Position numbers and translations under genes: made by a program. Under the pieces are notes generated by a model. That model was given only the letters and a program-made list of their open reading frames with translations, did not search any database and was not told where the DNA came from. From Acidobacteriota bacterium (GTDB taxonomy: Bacteria > Acidobacteriota > Terriglobia > Terriglobales > Acidobacteriaceae), in the NCBI GenBank assembly GCA_021778845.1, contig JAJYBU010000007.1:1-64000 (forward strand): a stretch of 64,000 nucleotides of DNA, in the 5' to 3' direction. Positions 50,634 to 59,882 of the stretch are shown here, piece by piece. Position 1 is the first letter of the stretch. The number at the start of each line of letters is the position of its first letter.

Positions 50634-52880
50634 CTATCTACGAACTTCTGGTTGCGGCAATTCAATGGAGTATAGGTTTCCAGTACCGATGCGGACCTCA
50701 ATCAATGGCGAGCCACTAGGCGTAATGCCGCTGAAAAAGTAGTTTCCAGCCACGGGCGAGCCTAGCTTTGAAAGATCGGCGACCGTATTGACTTTGCCTT
50801 CCAGCCCAACCCTCATAATGGCAGAATCCGGCTGAGCGAAGGCATGAAAGTAGATATACCGGCTGTCCATGCTCCAGACCGGGTCCGCGGCGCTGCCTGT
50901 GAAGAGCGTCTTCCACGTCCGGTCGTTCACGTTGTAAAGCATGAGTCGCGACTGATCTCGGGAGAGGGCAACGATCCAAAGTCCATCTGGCGACCAGCGT
51001 GGACTAAATAGATCCTGCGATCCCGGAATAGAGCGAATCTGGTGACTATGAAGATCGAGCATCCGAATGTCATGGGGGCCGATTTCCTTTCCCATGAGGT
51101 CCGCCTCCAGGCCAAACGCGATTTTGCTCCCGTCCACCGACCATTGAGGGTCGGCAAGGTTTTGCTTGTCATCGAGCACGAGATGGATCGCACCACCGGA
51201 TGCGCTCACCGTAAAAATCTGCCAGGTCTTTCCAAACTGCCGCGCCATCAACAATAACTGTTTTCCATCCGGCGACCAGTTTGCGGCGAATACCTCGAGG
51301 TCGCTGCCACTGAGTTGTAAGAGGTTCGATCCATCCTTGCTCCGAGCACGCCACAGTCGCTCTTGCGGATCCGTCCAAGCCACCCATGCGCCGTCACGCG
51401 AAAAGGTCACGCGTTGCGCGCTCTGGAGAAAGTACGGCGCGGGAGCGAATCGATGCAGAGCGTTGTCGTAAATCCGTGTGCCTCCAGGCTGAGCCACACC
51501 AAAAGCGAACACAGTATGGCCCTCGCGGCTTGGCAGCGGTGACGTGAAACGGAGTGGCCCATTGGTAAGCTGCACTGGACGAGCCTGCTCTTCAGTTCCA
51601 ACAACCCACAGGTTGCTTTCGTGAAGGTCACCGCTTTGAAATGTGAATTGGTCGCCCGACGGCGTCCATGAACCACAGCAAAGATTCTTGTTGCCCAGTG
51701 CCGGAAAGGACAGCCGATGAGCCTCTCGCGTCGCTGCATCGAGTTCCCAGAGCGACGAAATATGACTGGTTGGTTCCAGAAGTGTAAATCGGAGCTTCTT
51801 TCCATCCGGCGACCAGCGCATCCAGAAGGCCCGTCCGGGAACCGATGCATAGGAGGAAGTTGCGCCGCTGCTGAGTGTGACCACCCCCAGGTCATTTCCC
51901 GATGCATAGAGGACGCTTTGATCGCCTGGCATCCAGGTGGCATCGTGGGCCAGAATATCGCCTACCCGTAGTGCACCGGATCCGGTCGTGGGAACAATCC
52001 ACAGTGGTTGCTCTGGTGCTCGCGTCGCCAGGCTTCGGATCAGAAGCTTTGAGCCATCATGGGAGATGTCAGTGATTGCTCCGGAGCTCAGATCCTCGGG
52101 CATGCTGATGGGCTCCGTCTGAGTGCCATTCAGCGCTAATGAGGATAGCTGAGACTGACCATTGACAAGGACCGGCACATAGAGGCGGGGTCCATCCGTG
52201 GCAATCGAAAGGATGGTCTCAGGATTAGGGGGCCCCTGATAGATATCCGTTGCCTGGGTGAGTTGTTCGATATGCGGGGGTGCCAGGTTCACCGCGCTCT
52301 TCCCCTCATTATGGGTAAGTAGCGTGGTCAGGATCACCAGGGCAAGAGCTCCGCAGCTAATCAGAAGGACTTGCCAGTGGCGAGAAAAAGACCTTGCGCG
52401 TAGAGACGTTTCAGACGCATGTGGCAACCGGCTCGGGAGTTGAGACTCGACCATTTGAGCCTGACTCAGATCGCCTTCAGTGCTGATTGGCTGTCGATCC
52501 GCAACCCCCGGTTGCATGTGATCATCACCGAACACATGCCCACCGCTCACCCTCACCGGAGCAATAAAACGATATCCCTTGCGAGCCAGTGTTTCTATAT
52601 ATAGCGGCTGCTCAGCAGAGTCACCCAGGGCCTCTCGCAGTTTGTTGATGGCACTGGCGAGGCCACGTTCGAAGTCGACATTGGTGTTGTCACCCCAGAT
52701 CTCGTGCTGGAGTTCCTCCCGGGTAAATAGCTCGCCCGGCCGGGCAAGCAGTGCAACGAGGAGCCGAAAGGGCTGGCCAGGAAGTCGGATGCGCATCCCC
52801 GACTTATGAATTTCGCCAACATCGATGTCAACTTCAAACGTGCCGAATGAGACGAGCTTGTGTCTGGGTTCAGCAGCCAT
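50634..52880 (-). CDS. Winged-helix regulator with transmembrane helix and TolB-like propeller
   Basis: A 748-residue protein. Residues 5-110 are an OmpR/PhoB-type winged helix (FGTFEVDIDVGEIHKSG... GRLFTREEL-type turn, RGLASAINKLREALGD, IETLARKGYRFIAPV). One transmembrane helix follows (VLLISCGALALVILTTLL, about residues 170-188), then a periplasmic TolB/PD40 propeller with repeats of the form W-SPDGKxLxF. This CadC-like plan couples an extracytoplasmic sensor directly to DNA binding and is abundant in Acidobacteria. It is divergent from the Oar-like receptor at 53102, its most likely target. Confidence 0.9.
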   Translation of the reverse strand: MAAEPRHKLVSFGTFEVDIDVGEIHKSGMRIRLPGQPFRLLVALLARPGELFTREELQHEIWGDNTNVDFERGLASAINKLREALGDSAEQPLYIETLARKGYRFIAPVRVSGGHVFGDDHMQPGVADRQPISTEGDLSQAQMVESQLPSRLPHASETSLRARSFSRHWQVLLISCGALALVILTTLLTHNEGKSAVNLAPPHIEQLTQATDIYQGPPNPETILSIATDGPRLYVPVLVNGQSQLSSLALNGTQTEPISMPEDLSSGAITDISHDGSKLLIRSLATRAPEQPLWIVPTTGSGALRVGDILAHDATWMPGDQSVLYASGNDLGVVTLSSGATSSYASVPGRAFWMRWSPDGKKLRFTLLEPTSHISSLWELDAATREAHRLSFPALGNKNLCCGSWTPSGDQFTFQSGDLHESNLWVVGTEEQARPVQLTNGPLRFTSPLPSREGHTVFAFGVAQPGGTRIYDNALHRFAPAPYFLQSAQRVTFSRDGAWVAWTDPQERLWRARSKDGSNLLQLSGSDLEVFAANWSPDGKQLLLMARQFGKTWQIFTVSASGGAIHLVLDDKQNLADPQWSVDGSKIAFGLEADLMGKEIGPHDIRMLDLHSHQIRSIPGSQDLFSPRWSPDGLWIVALSRDQSRLMLYNVNDRTWKTLFTGSAADPVWSMDSRYIYFHAFAQPDSAIMRVGLEGKVNTVADLSKLGSPVAGNYFFSGITPSGSPLIEVRIGTGNLYSIELPQPEVRR

Positions 52881-53101
52881 CGTGTATAGATCCGCCGTCT
52901 GATTCTAATTCGCCGCCGCCTGAACGTAAAGAACTCGTCTATCTATATGAAAAAAAATACTTTATTCGGTGATATACATTCAATGAAAAAATCGCGACGC
53001 ATCTATTGCGCCAATCAGCAAAGAAGGAGGAGAGTTCGCAATCGAACCAAGCTTGGCAATTAATTACAGCTGAGCCAATTGACTCACATGGAGGCCGTCG
53101 T

Positions 53102-56100
53102 ATGAAATTCCTGGATCGATATCACCATTTTTACAGAACAGCCGTACTCTTTCTCTCGACATTTATCTGGATTGCGGTTGGGGTTCCCAGCGTCTATGGG
53201 CAGGCCGACTCTGGCCGCATTGTCGCCACCGTTACTGATCCAAGCGGCGCTGCAATTCCAAACGCCACCATCAGTTTGGTCAACCCGCAGACGGGACTCA
53301 AACTGTCCAGCACCTCAAGCAGCAGCGGCGAGTTGAACATCACAGCCGTACCCCAGGGAAGCTACACGGCTATGGTGACGGCGGCAGGATTCGAGTCGCA
53401 GACGCAGCAGGTCACCGTCGCGGCCACCCAGAACGTTACCCTGAACGTTCAGCTAAAAGTGGGCCAGCCAACAACAACAGTGGTAGTTACTGGTGTCGCC
53501 GGCATGGTGGACACGACCGATGCGACCCTCGGGGAGACGATCCAGGGCAAACAGATCACTGAGCTTCCATTGAACGGGCGTAATGCCCTCAATCTCGCTC
53601 TACTTACGCCTGGTGTCACCCAGGGACTTTACGGGGACAGCAGCCAGGACACGGTGAATCGGAACGGGGAGAGCGGAGGTGGTGCGCTTTCCATTAACGG
53701 CACGCGAATCCAAGCCAATAACTTCATCCTGGATGGCGTGGACAATAACGATGGACTACAGAATGACATCGTATTCTTCCCGCCGGTGGAGGCCACTCAG
53801 GAGCTTCAGGTGACCACCAGTGTGGCACCCGCGCAGTATGGTCGTGCAGGGGGTGCCTTGGTAATCGCCTCCATTCGCTCTGGCACCAACCAGATTCACG
53901 GCTCGGCATTTGAGTTTTACCGGAGCGGCCACTTCGACGCAAACCCGAACTACCAGTTCCTAGATGCGCCACCAAGTCCAAATCCGTCGTACAACCGGAA
54001 CCAGTTCGGTGGTGCCTTGGGGCTGCCTATCATCAAGGACAAGCTGTTCATCTTTGGCGACTATGCAGCTTATCGTGAGGCAACGCCTGTGGCTGCCTCA
54101 TACCATACCGTGCCCACCCCACTGATGCGGCAAGGCGACTTTTCGGAACTACTCACTTTGGGACTCGCCACCGGGGACTATACGACGTTCCCCAGGTGCG
54201 TTCCGAACGCCGGTAACATGAACCAAAATTTGAGTATATACAGCAAGGGGCAGATCTATGATCCGCAGACTTGCACGCCCTTCCTTGGCAACGTAATTCC
54301 CACCGAACGTTTGAACACCGCGGCCGTGAACTACCTAAACGCCTACCCCCTGCCAAGCCGCACGGACCGGCTGCTACAAAACTACCTGGTACAGCAGCGT
54401 GCGGCCGACAAGTACAACACTTTCGACGTACGTCTGGACTGGCATCCTACCAGTAGCGACATAGTATTTCTGCGCTTTTCGTACGACAATTCGACCAATA
54501 CGTTGACCTCCGTCCTGGCCCCAACCCTGCCAGCTGGCAGCGGTTCCGGATCCAACTACGTACATGATCGCGGGTATGACCTTGGTTCGACGCACACATT
54601 CTCGTCTCGTATCGTAAACGAGGCGCGACTGGCTTACATTCGCGATAACTTCGGATATCAGCCGCCTTACTATGGGGACAACATCTCGGCGAATCTTGGC
54701 ATTGTGAACGCGAATCGCAATCTTGAGACCAGTGGCGGTGCACTGATCGGCGGTACCAACAACGAGATCGAATATACGGGCGACTACGGCCTGTTTGCAG
54801 TTCCGGAAAACACGTACGAGTTGACGGATACAGTCAACCTGTCGCTGGGCAAACATTCGATTCAGGCTGGCGGTACACTTCTTCTGCGGGATGTAGCGTT
54901 CTTCCGGCCTATTGCCGGAAAAGGCTTCTTCAGTATCGCGGGTAACGGGGTGGATTTCACCGGATACGAGCCTACCGAGCTTCTGGTCGGTGGCGTTGAT
55001 AACTACTCGATCGGCGCACAGAATGGGTACTTCGAGAACCACAGCCAGGAGGACGCACTCTTCATTCAGGACGACTGGCGCATCAATCCGCGCCTTACAC
55101 TTAACCTAGGCGTCCGCTGGGATCTTCTGACTTGGCCGTATGAATCGCACAATAACCAAGCGGCCTTCAACCCTGGCAATGGTACGGTCTGGCTTGCAGG
55201 GCAGAACGGGATTTCGCGCAGTATCATCAACCAGGACTATGGCAACTTCGCACCGCGCCTCGGCTTTGCCTACGCGCTTACGCGGGATGGTCGCTCCTCT
55301 GTGCATGGGGGCTATGGCATCTTCTATTTCCCCGACTACGGCGGCATCAATAACCAGTTGGGACAACAACCGCCCTTCGGTGGTGATGTCACCTACTATG
55401 CCAACAATGGCTACTGCATCACCTTTACCGGCCAGACCTCAGGTCTTAACCCTCCTTACACTTGCACGGGATATACGTCGACTGCAGCCGTTACAACTCC
55501 ACTTCCGGCTCCGGGCTTCCCGAACTTTAACCCCAGCAGCCCGCCGCTTGGCACCAGTGGACTGGCTGTAGACCGCAACAACAAGCATGCTCAACTACAG
55601 GAGTTCAACCTGCAATTGCAACAGCAGGTTGGCAAACGCGATGTCTTCAGCATGGCCTATGTCGGTATGCACAGCGGTCGGTTGTCTTCGTACTATCCCC
55701 TCAACAGCTACTACTTCAACACGCCTACTCTGCCGTTCGAGAACCTCGGCGGAATATCACTGAACCGTTATGATGGCATCTCCAACTATGACGGTCTGCA
55801 GTTGCACTACGAGCATCGCGCCGACGACCTGCTGGTGACAGGGTCATATACCTGGTCGCACACCCTCGATGACTCTCCAGGCGCCTTTGAAGGCTCAACC
55901 GTCGACCAGCCCAATGACCCTATGCTGGACTATGGCAACTCCAACCAGGATGTTCGGCACAACGCCTCTGCCTCTGCTCTTTATTTCCTTCCCTTCGGTC
56001 GTGGCAAGCGGTTTGACTCACAAGCTTACAGGCCGATGGATCTGTTGATTGGAGGTTTCCAGCTTAATCTAATAGCGCTGCTTTCAAGCGGCCAGCCCGA

Positions 56101-56518
56101 TGATCTCAGCACCGGTGTGAACAACCCCGGCAATCGTCCAGACCTGGTTGGTACGCTTCAATATCCGAAGCAAATCGTGGGGCATTGGTTTAATCCCAAC
56201 GCCTTCTCCGCTAACATCCCCACGATTACTTCGACTGACGGAAAAACACAAACCATCTACACTCGCGTAGGCACGGCAGCGCGCAACATCATTGTTGGAC
56301 CTTCATCCCGCGTGGTGAACTTTGGCGTGCAGAAGAATCTCCATCTAACCGATCGCATTGCATTGGAACTTCATGCCGATGCCTTTAATGTCCTGAATAC
56401 GCCTCAGTTCACCAACCCCTACGGCAGTATGAACAACATGAGCTTGTTCGGCGAGATCACCGGGCTCAAGAACAACTCTACCCGCCAGATCCAGCTAGCC
56501 AGCCGGCTGACGTTCTAA
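53102..56518 (+). CDS. TonB-dependent receptor, Oar-like
   Basis: An 1138-residue outer-membrane protein. ATG 53102 follows GGAGG and opens a signal peptide (about residues 15-35); the frame to 53006 is not needed. A carboxypeptidase-regulatory domain (RIVATVTDPSGAAIPNATISLVN, about 37-120) precedes the plug (VVVTGVAGMVDTTDATLGETIQGKQITELPLNGRNALNLALLTPGV) and a very long barrel ending in FNVLNTPQFTNP... LASRLTF. Oar-like receptors are expanded in Acidobacteria and are thought to import oligosaccharides or peptides. The adjoining GH13 enzyme points to alpha-glucans. Confidence 0.93.
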   Translation: MKFLDRYHHFYRTAVLFLSTFIWIAVGVPSVYGQADSGRIVATVTDPSGAAIPNATISLVNPQTGLKLSSTSSSSGELNITAVPQGSYTAMVTAAGFESQTQQVTVAATQNVTLNVQLKVGQPTTTVVVTGVAGMVDTTDATLGETIQGKQITELPLNGRNALNLALLTPGVTQGLYGDSSQDTVNRNGESGGGALSINGTRIQANNFILDGVDNNDGLQNDIVFFPPVEATQELQVTTSVAPAQYGRAGGALVIASIRSGTNQIHGSAFEFYRSGHFDANPNYQFLDAPPSPNPSYNRNQFGGALGLPIIKDKLFIFGDYAAYREATPVAASYHTVPTPLMRQGDFSELLTLGLATGDYTTFPRCVPNAGNMNQNLSIYSKGQIYDPQTCTPFLGNVIPTERLNTAAVNYLNAYPLPSRTDRLLQNYLVQQRAADKYNTFDVRLDWHPTSSDIVFLRFSYDNSTNTLTSVLAPTLPAGSGSGSNYVHDRGYDLGSTHTFSSRIVNEARLAYIRDNFGYQPPYYGDNISANLGIVNANRNLETSGGALIGGTNNEIEYTGDYGLFAVPENTYELTDTVNLSLGKHSIQAGGTLLLRDVAFFRPIAGKGFFSIAGNGVDFTGYEPTELLVGGVDNYSIGAQNGYFENHSQEDALFIQDDWRINPRLTLNLGVRWDLLTWPYESHNNQAAFNPGNGTVWLAGQNGISRSIINQDYGNFAPRLGFAYALTRDGRSSVHGGYGIFYFPDYGGINNQLGQQPPFGGDVTYYANNGYCITFTGQTSGLNPPYTCTGYTSTAAVTTPLPAPGFPNFNPSSPPLGTSGLAVDRNNKHAQLQEFNLQLQQQVGKRDVFSMAYVGMHSGRLSSYYPLNSYYFNTPTLPFENLGGISLNRYDGISNYDGLQLHYEHRADDLLVTGSYTWSHTLDDSPGAFEGSTVDQPNDPMLDYGNSNQDVRHNASASALYFLPFGRGKRFDSQAYRPMDLLIGGFQLNLIALLSSGQPDDLSTGVNNPGNRPDLVGTLQYPKQIVGHWFNPNAFSANIPTITSTDGKTQTIYTRVGTAARNIIVGPSSRVVNFGVQKNLHLTDRIALELHADAFNVLNTPQFTNPYGSMNNMSLFGEITGLKNNSTRQIQLASRLTF

Positions 56519-56523
56519 CTCCG

Positions 56524-56569
56524 AAAGTGCAGGAAGGCCGCCGGTTGCGGCTGTCTTCCTGCACGCTTT
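56524..56569 (+). terminator. Terminator after the Oar-like receptor gene
   Basis: GTGCAGGAAG (56527-56536) pairs with CTTCCTGCAC (56555-56564), with an inner GC stem and flanking AAA/TTT. It lies 9 bases after the receptor stop and precedes the GH13 gene, so that gene may have partly independent expression. Confidence 0.75.
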
Positions 56570-56627
56570 CTGCGCCTCTTCGTGCCAGCATCCAAACCAC
56601 TCCATACGGTGGAACTCCGGGCCATTT

Positions 56628-58157
56628 ATGCCAGTGCTTATCCTGCTCAGCGATCTACACCTTCGCGCCCGAGCACGCTCATCTTCGTTGCATCATGCCC
56701 GTCGCTTGGTGTACGTCCTTGCTCTCGCTTTTGGCCTTCCATCCTTGAGCCCTGCTTCGCAGGCCCAGGAGCCACCACGGGGGACGATTTCGCTCGCGCC
56801 AGCTCGGACGGCTCCCGCCTGGATGGACCAGGCAGTCATCTATGAGATATTTCCCCGGGACTTTTCCTCGGACGGAACGCTGAATGCCGTTACGGCGAAG
56901 CTGACGACGTTGCATACGCTCGGTGTCAATGTGCTTTGGATCATGCCCGTGCATCCAATCGGTGTGTTGCGCCGCCTGGGCCCGTTGGGAAGCCCATATG
57001 CTGCGCGCGACTTTTACGCCATCGACCCCGCGCTGGGAACAAAGGCCGATTTCAAGCACCTCGTCGAGGCTGCCCACGCGCTCAGCATGCGCGTCATCCT
57101 GGATATAGCCGCCGACCATACCGCTTGGGACAGCGTGATGATGGCCCATCCGGAGTTCTACACGCATGATGCTGCGGGCCGTATCATCTCACCGCACGGC
57201 TGGAGCGATGTCGCGGGTCTCAACTACGATAACCCTGCGCTGCGCCAGTACATGATCCAAATGTTTACCTACTGGCTGAAGACATTCAACCTCGACGGCT
57301 TCCGCTGCGACGCTGCAGGATTTGTCCCGACCAGCTTCTGGGAGCAACTGCGGCCCGTTCTTCAGGCAGTTCGACCCGATGTGCTTTTACTCGCGGAGGC
57401 ATCGAAGCCTGAACTGATGACGAAAGCCTTCGACCTGGACTATGCATGGCCGCTGCTTGCCACGTTCAACGAGGTCATCGAGCATGGTAAGTCCGCAACA
57501 GCCATTGAGGCCACTTGGAATGAGCAGATGGCCCGCTTTCCTCGAGGTGCCGCCCACATGCTCATCTCTGATGACCACGATGAACAACGAGCAACGGTTC
57601 GGTACGGCACAGGTGGAGCCATTGCTGCGTCAGCGCTGGCATTTACGCTGCCTGGCGTGCCGATGCTTTACAACGGCATGGAGGTGGGCGACGCCACGCC
57701 GTCGGGCGCTCCCGCGTTATTCGATAAGTTTCATCTGTACTGGGGATCCGAAGAGCAGCGTCCCCAGGTTGCAGCCTTTTATCGTGCTCTCATCCCGCTT
57801 CGCGCAAGCTCGACCGCCCTTCGCCACGGAGACCTGATTTGGCTTCACAATTCGGACGAGCAGCATGTCATCAGCTTTACGCGCAGTAGCCCTGAGGAGA
57901 CAGACCTTGTGACGGTCAACCTCTCGAATACGCCGTTTCGCGGCAGCATTGAAGTGGCTACGCACGGGAACCAGGCATGGCGGGAGGTCTCGTTGGCGCC
58001 TGCTGCGGGCTCTAGGAGACGGTCTGCCACCACGGTTACCGATTCACCAGTTATGGCGTTGCCAGTTCTTTCTTTAGATGCCTTTCAGGTTCGCATCTTC
58101 CGGCGTAGCGGCAGTCGTCCAGCGGCAGCAGCGTGTGCTCACGAAACGCCACGATGA
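56628..58157 (+). CDS. Alpha-amylase family (GH13) enzyme, secreted, 3' end altered by an IS
   Basis: A 509-residue GH13 glycosidase. The N-terminus holds a signal-like segment (RRLVYVLALAFGLPSLSPASQAQ, about residues 25-47). The barrel shows the family regions: VIYEIFPRDFSSDGT, DIAADHTA, the nucleophile Asp in GFRCDAAGF, the acid Glu in LLAEASKPE, and the Asp of ISDDHDEQ. It would cleave or rearrange alpha-glucans imported or bound by the neighbouring receptor system. The last residues (SGSRPAAAACAHETPR) are read from antisense DNA of an IS481 remnant, so the natural C-terminus was probably around FQVRIFRR. The core enzyme appears intact. Confidence 0.88.
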   Translation: MPVLILLSDLHLRARARSSSLHHARRLVYVLALAFGLPSLSPASQAQEPPRGTISLAPARTAPAWMDQAVIYEIFPRDFSSDGTLNAVTAKLTTLHTLGVNVLWIMPVHPIGVLRRLGPLGSPYAARDFYAIDPALGTKADFKHLVEAAHALSMRVILDIAADHTAWDSVMMAHPEFYTHDAAGRIISPHGWSDVAGLNYDNPALRQYMIQMFTYWLKTFNLDGFRCDAAGFVPTSFWEQLRPVLQAVRPDVLLLAEASKPELMTKAFDLDYAWPLLATFNEVIEHGKSATAIEATWNEQMARFPRGAAHMLISDDHDEQRATVRYGTGGAIAASALAFTLPGVPMLYNGMEVGDATPSGAPALFDKFHLYWGSEEQRPQVAAFYRALIPLRASSTALRHGDLIWLHNSDEQHVISFTRSSPEETDLVTVNLSNTPFRGSIEVATHGNQAWREVSLAPAAGSRRRSATTVTDSPVMALPVLSLDAFQVRIFRRSGSRPAAAACAHETPR

Positions 58158-58435
58158 TGGCCTCTTGCTCCACCGCAAGGACCGTCGATCTCGGAACGGT
58201 TAGTCCAGTCCGGCGATCCGGCGGTGGACTCCCGCTTCTTCCACTTGGCGACCATCTCCTGGTTGATGCCGTGACGACGCGCCAAGACCCTCATCGTTTG
58301 GCAGCCTCCTCCGCAATCGTCGCCCTGGTTGATGCCGTGACGACGCGCCAAGACCCTCATGCTCTCTTGACTATGTTGTATCGCTTGACGGATCACCTAT
58401 GTCGTGCGGGCGCTCCGATGTAAAACCTGTCCCAT
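58102..58435 (-). pseudogene. IS481 transposase, inactivated fragment
   Basis: From ATG 58435 the reading MGQVLHRSARTT meets an amber TAG, then resumes VIRQAIQHSQESMRVLARRHG, which is the IS481 N-terminal helix-turn-helix; VAKWKKRESTA follows. After a frameshift the sequence continues RSTVLAVEQEAIIVAFREHT and LLPLDDCRYA and stops. A 66-base in-frame tandem duplication lies inside. It lacks the DDE domain. Confidence 0.85.
58258..58360. repeat. 66-base-period direct repeat (two 37-base copies)
   Basis: Two identical 37-base copies at 58258-58294 and 58324-58360 with a 29-base spacer. They encode the repeated residues MRVLARRHGINQ in the transposase remnant. This is a local tandem duplication, not a CRISPR. 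Confidence 0.9.
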
Positions 58436-58491
58436 CGTGCCTCCTTCTCTCGCTCACAAAAGTATGCACCACCAAATGCCGGGACTAGACA

Positions 58492-58745
58492 ACTACTACC
58501 TGTACCTGTGCATGAAGATGCTCGACTGGTGGAGTGTTGACGCCGCGTAAAACCTTGCCTTACACCTGCATCCAACGCATCTTATTCATTGCTATGTTCT
58601 TAGCAGAACATCTCCAGCAGGTTATACGGAGACGATACATTGCTATCGTGTATTATAAAATGCACATTATAGATGTATTGTAGTTGTGTAATTTATCTTA
58701 CACGTGAGCGATATACTGCTGTCGTGTAGTCAGGAAGAACGCGCT
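58492..58745 (+). promoter_or_regulatory. AT-rich control region of the ATPase gene with 20-base repeats
   Basis: An AT-rich stretch without a gene. Two near-identical 20-mers, CGATACATTGCTATCGTGTA at 58633-58652 and CGATATACTGCTGTCGTGTA at 58709-58728 (17 of 20 bases equal), each contain a CGATA/TATCG-type dyad. A palindrome ATGTTCT-TAGC-AGAACAT lies at 58594-58611. Copy 2 lies 17 bases before the ATPase ATG, so a bound repressor could block translation or transcription. This is a plausible autoregulatory site. Confidence 0.55.
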
Positions 58746-59882
58746 ATGAGCAATCCCTTTGAATATGGCACCACCGTCTCCGGCTCGGCTTTCTGTAACC
58801 GCACGAAGGAAAGCGCCGATCTTATCAGCACCATCAACAATTCGCTGCGAGCCTTCCTTTACTCGGAGCGCATGATGGGCACGACCTCGCTCGTGCGCCG
58901 CGTGCTGGCGGGCCTCGACCGCGACAAATATGTTGCCGTCTACATTGACCTGTGGGCGACCGACGACGAGGCATCCTTCATCACGGCTACTGCCAGGGGA
59001 ATATCTCAGGCGATGGGTACAGATGCGAGTCGTGTGCTGGAGGTTGCGAAGCGGTTCTTTTCGCGATTTTCACCGAAAGTCTCGCTGGATGACGATGGCA
59101 AGCCGAAGGTCAGCTTCGAGTACAACCCAACGGCCGAGCAGGCGCGCCAGAGCCTTGAAGAAGTGCTCGCGGTTCCCCAGCGCATTGCTACGGAATCCGG
59201 GAAGAAGGTTGTGATCGTGTTCGATGAGTTGCAGCGCATTCTCGAGTATCGGGACGACCATGTCGAACGCTTGCTTCGAAGCATTATTCAGATGCAACGC
59301 AACGTCTCCTACATCTTCCTCGGAAGCCAGAAGCATCTTCTTCAGGATATGTTTCTCAATCGCAAACGGCCGCTCTACAGCGCGGCGGACCACTTCCCAA
59401 TCGGGCCAATCAAAGTCGAGCACTGGCTGCCATTCATCCAGGAGAAGTTCGAGACGGCGGGCCGGAAGATCAGCAAGCAGGTGATTGAGCACATCTGCAA
59501 GCTCACCGAAGGGCACCCCTTTTACACCCAGCACCTCTGCCATGCAATATGGGAGAAACTGGCCCCGGGGCAGGAAGCCACGGAAGAGGACATACAGCGC
59601 GGCCTGCAGGTTCTGCTGGCTCGGGAAGCTGGCGCGTATTCGGCGCTCTGGGAATCACTCACCATCAACCAGCGCAGGTTTCTGCACGGGCTTGCTGTTG
59701 AGCCTCCCCCTGTTTCCCTATACAGCCTTGCCTTCGTGCAGAAGTACGGGTTAGGCAATCCCTCAGCAATTCAGCGACTGAGCGGCGCGCTCCTCAAGCG
59801 CGACGTGATCGATCGTGATGCGCGCTCGTTCGTTATCTCAGATCGGTTCTTCCGTATCTGGATTCGTGAACGAGAGGACTGA
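58746..59882 (+). CDS. Archaeal-type/AAA-like ATPase lacking the Walker A lysine
   Basis: A 378-residue protein of the prokaryotic P-loop group that begins NPFEYG...FCNRTKE and ends in a winged-helix-like region (SLYSLAFVQKYGLGNPSAIQRLSGALLKRDVID). AGGAAG precedes ATG 58746. Walker B is intact (VVIVFDELQRI), and a sensor-like LGSQKH follows. In the Walker A loop the family pattern YSERRLGKTSL reads YSERMMGTTSL, so the invariant Lys is Thr. It may bind ATP without hydrolysing it, or be inactive. Relatives occur as solitary genes in mobile regions with no proven role. Context here is transposon debris on both sides. Confidence 0.72.
   Translation: MSNPFEYGTTVSGSAFCNRTKESADLISTINNSLRAFLYSERMMGTTSLVRRVLAGLDRDKYVAVYIDLWATDDEASFITATARGISQAMGTDASRVLEVAKRFFSRFSPKVSLDDDGKPKVSFEYNPTAEQARQSLEEVLAVPQRIATESGKKVVIVFDELQRILEYRDDHVERLLRSIIQMQRNVSYIFLGSQKHLLQDMFLNRKRPLYSAADHFPIGPIKVEHWLPFIQEKFETAGRKISKQVIEHICKLTEGHPFYTQHLCHAIWEKLAPGQEATEEDIQRGLQVLLAREAGAYSALWESLTINQRRFLHGLAVEPPPVSLYSLAFVQKYGLGNPSAIQRLSGALLKRDVIDRDARSFVISDRFFRIWIRERED

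Larger units (their letters stand above)
58102..58491 (-). mobile_element. IS481-family insertion sequence, 5' remnant
   Basis: The reverse strand carries the left part of an IS481-type element. TGTCTAGTCCCGG at 58491-58479 is the probable terminus, then an AGGAGG ribosome site and the transposase start at 58435. The other end is lost, and the break point abuts the GH13 gene at about 58102. Confidence 0.75.

Noticed and set aside
58258-58360. Two identical repeats separated by 29 bases, looking like a minimal CRISPR
   Set aside because: They encode a repeated peptide of an IS481 transposase remnant and there are only two copies, with no cas genes nearby.
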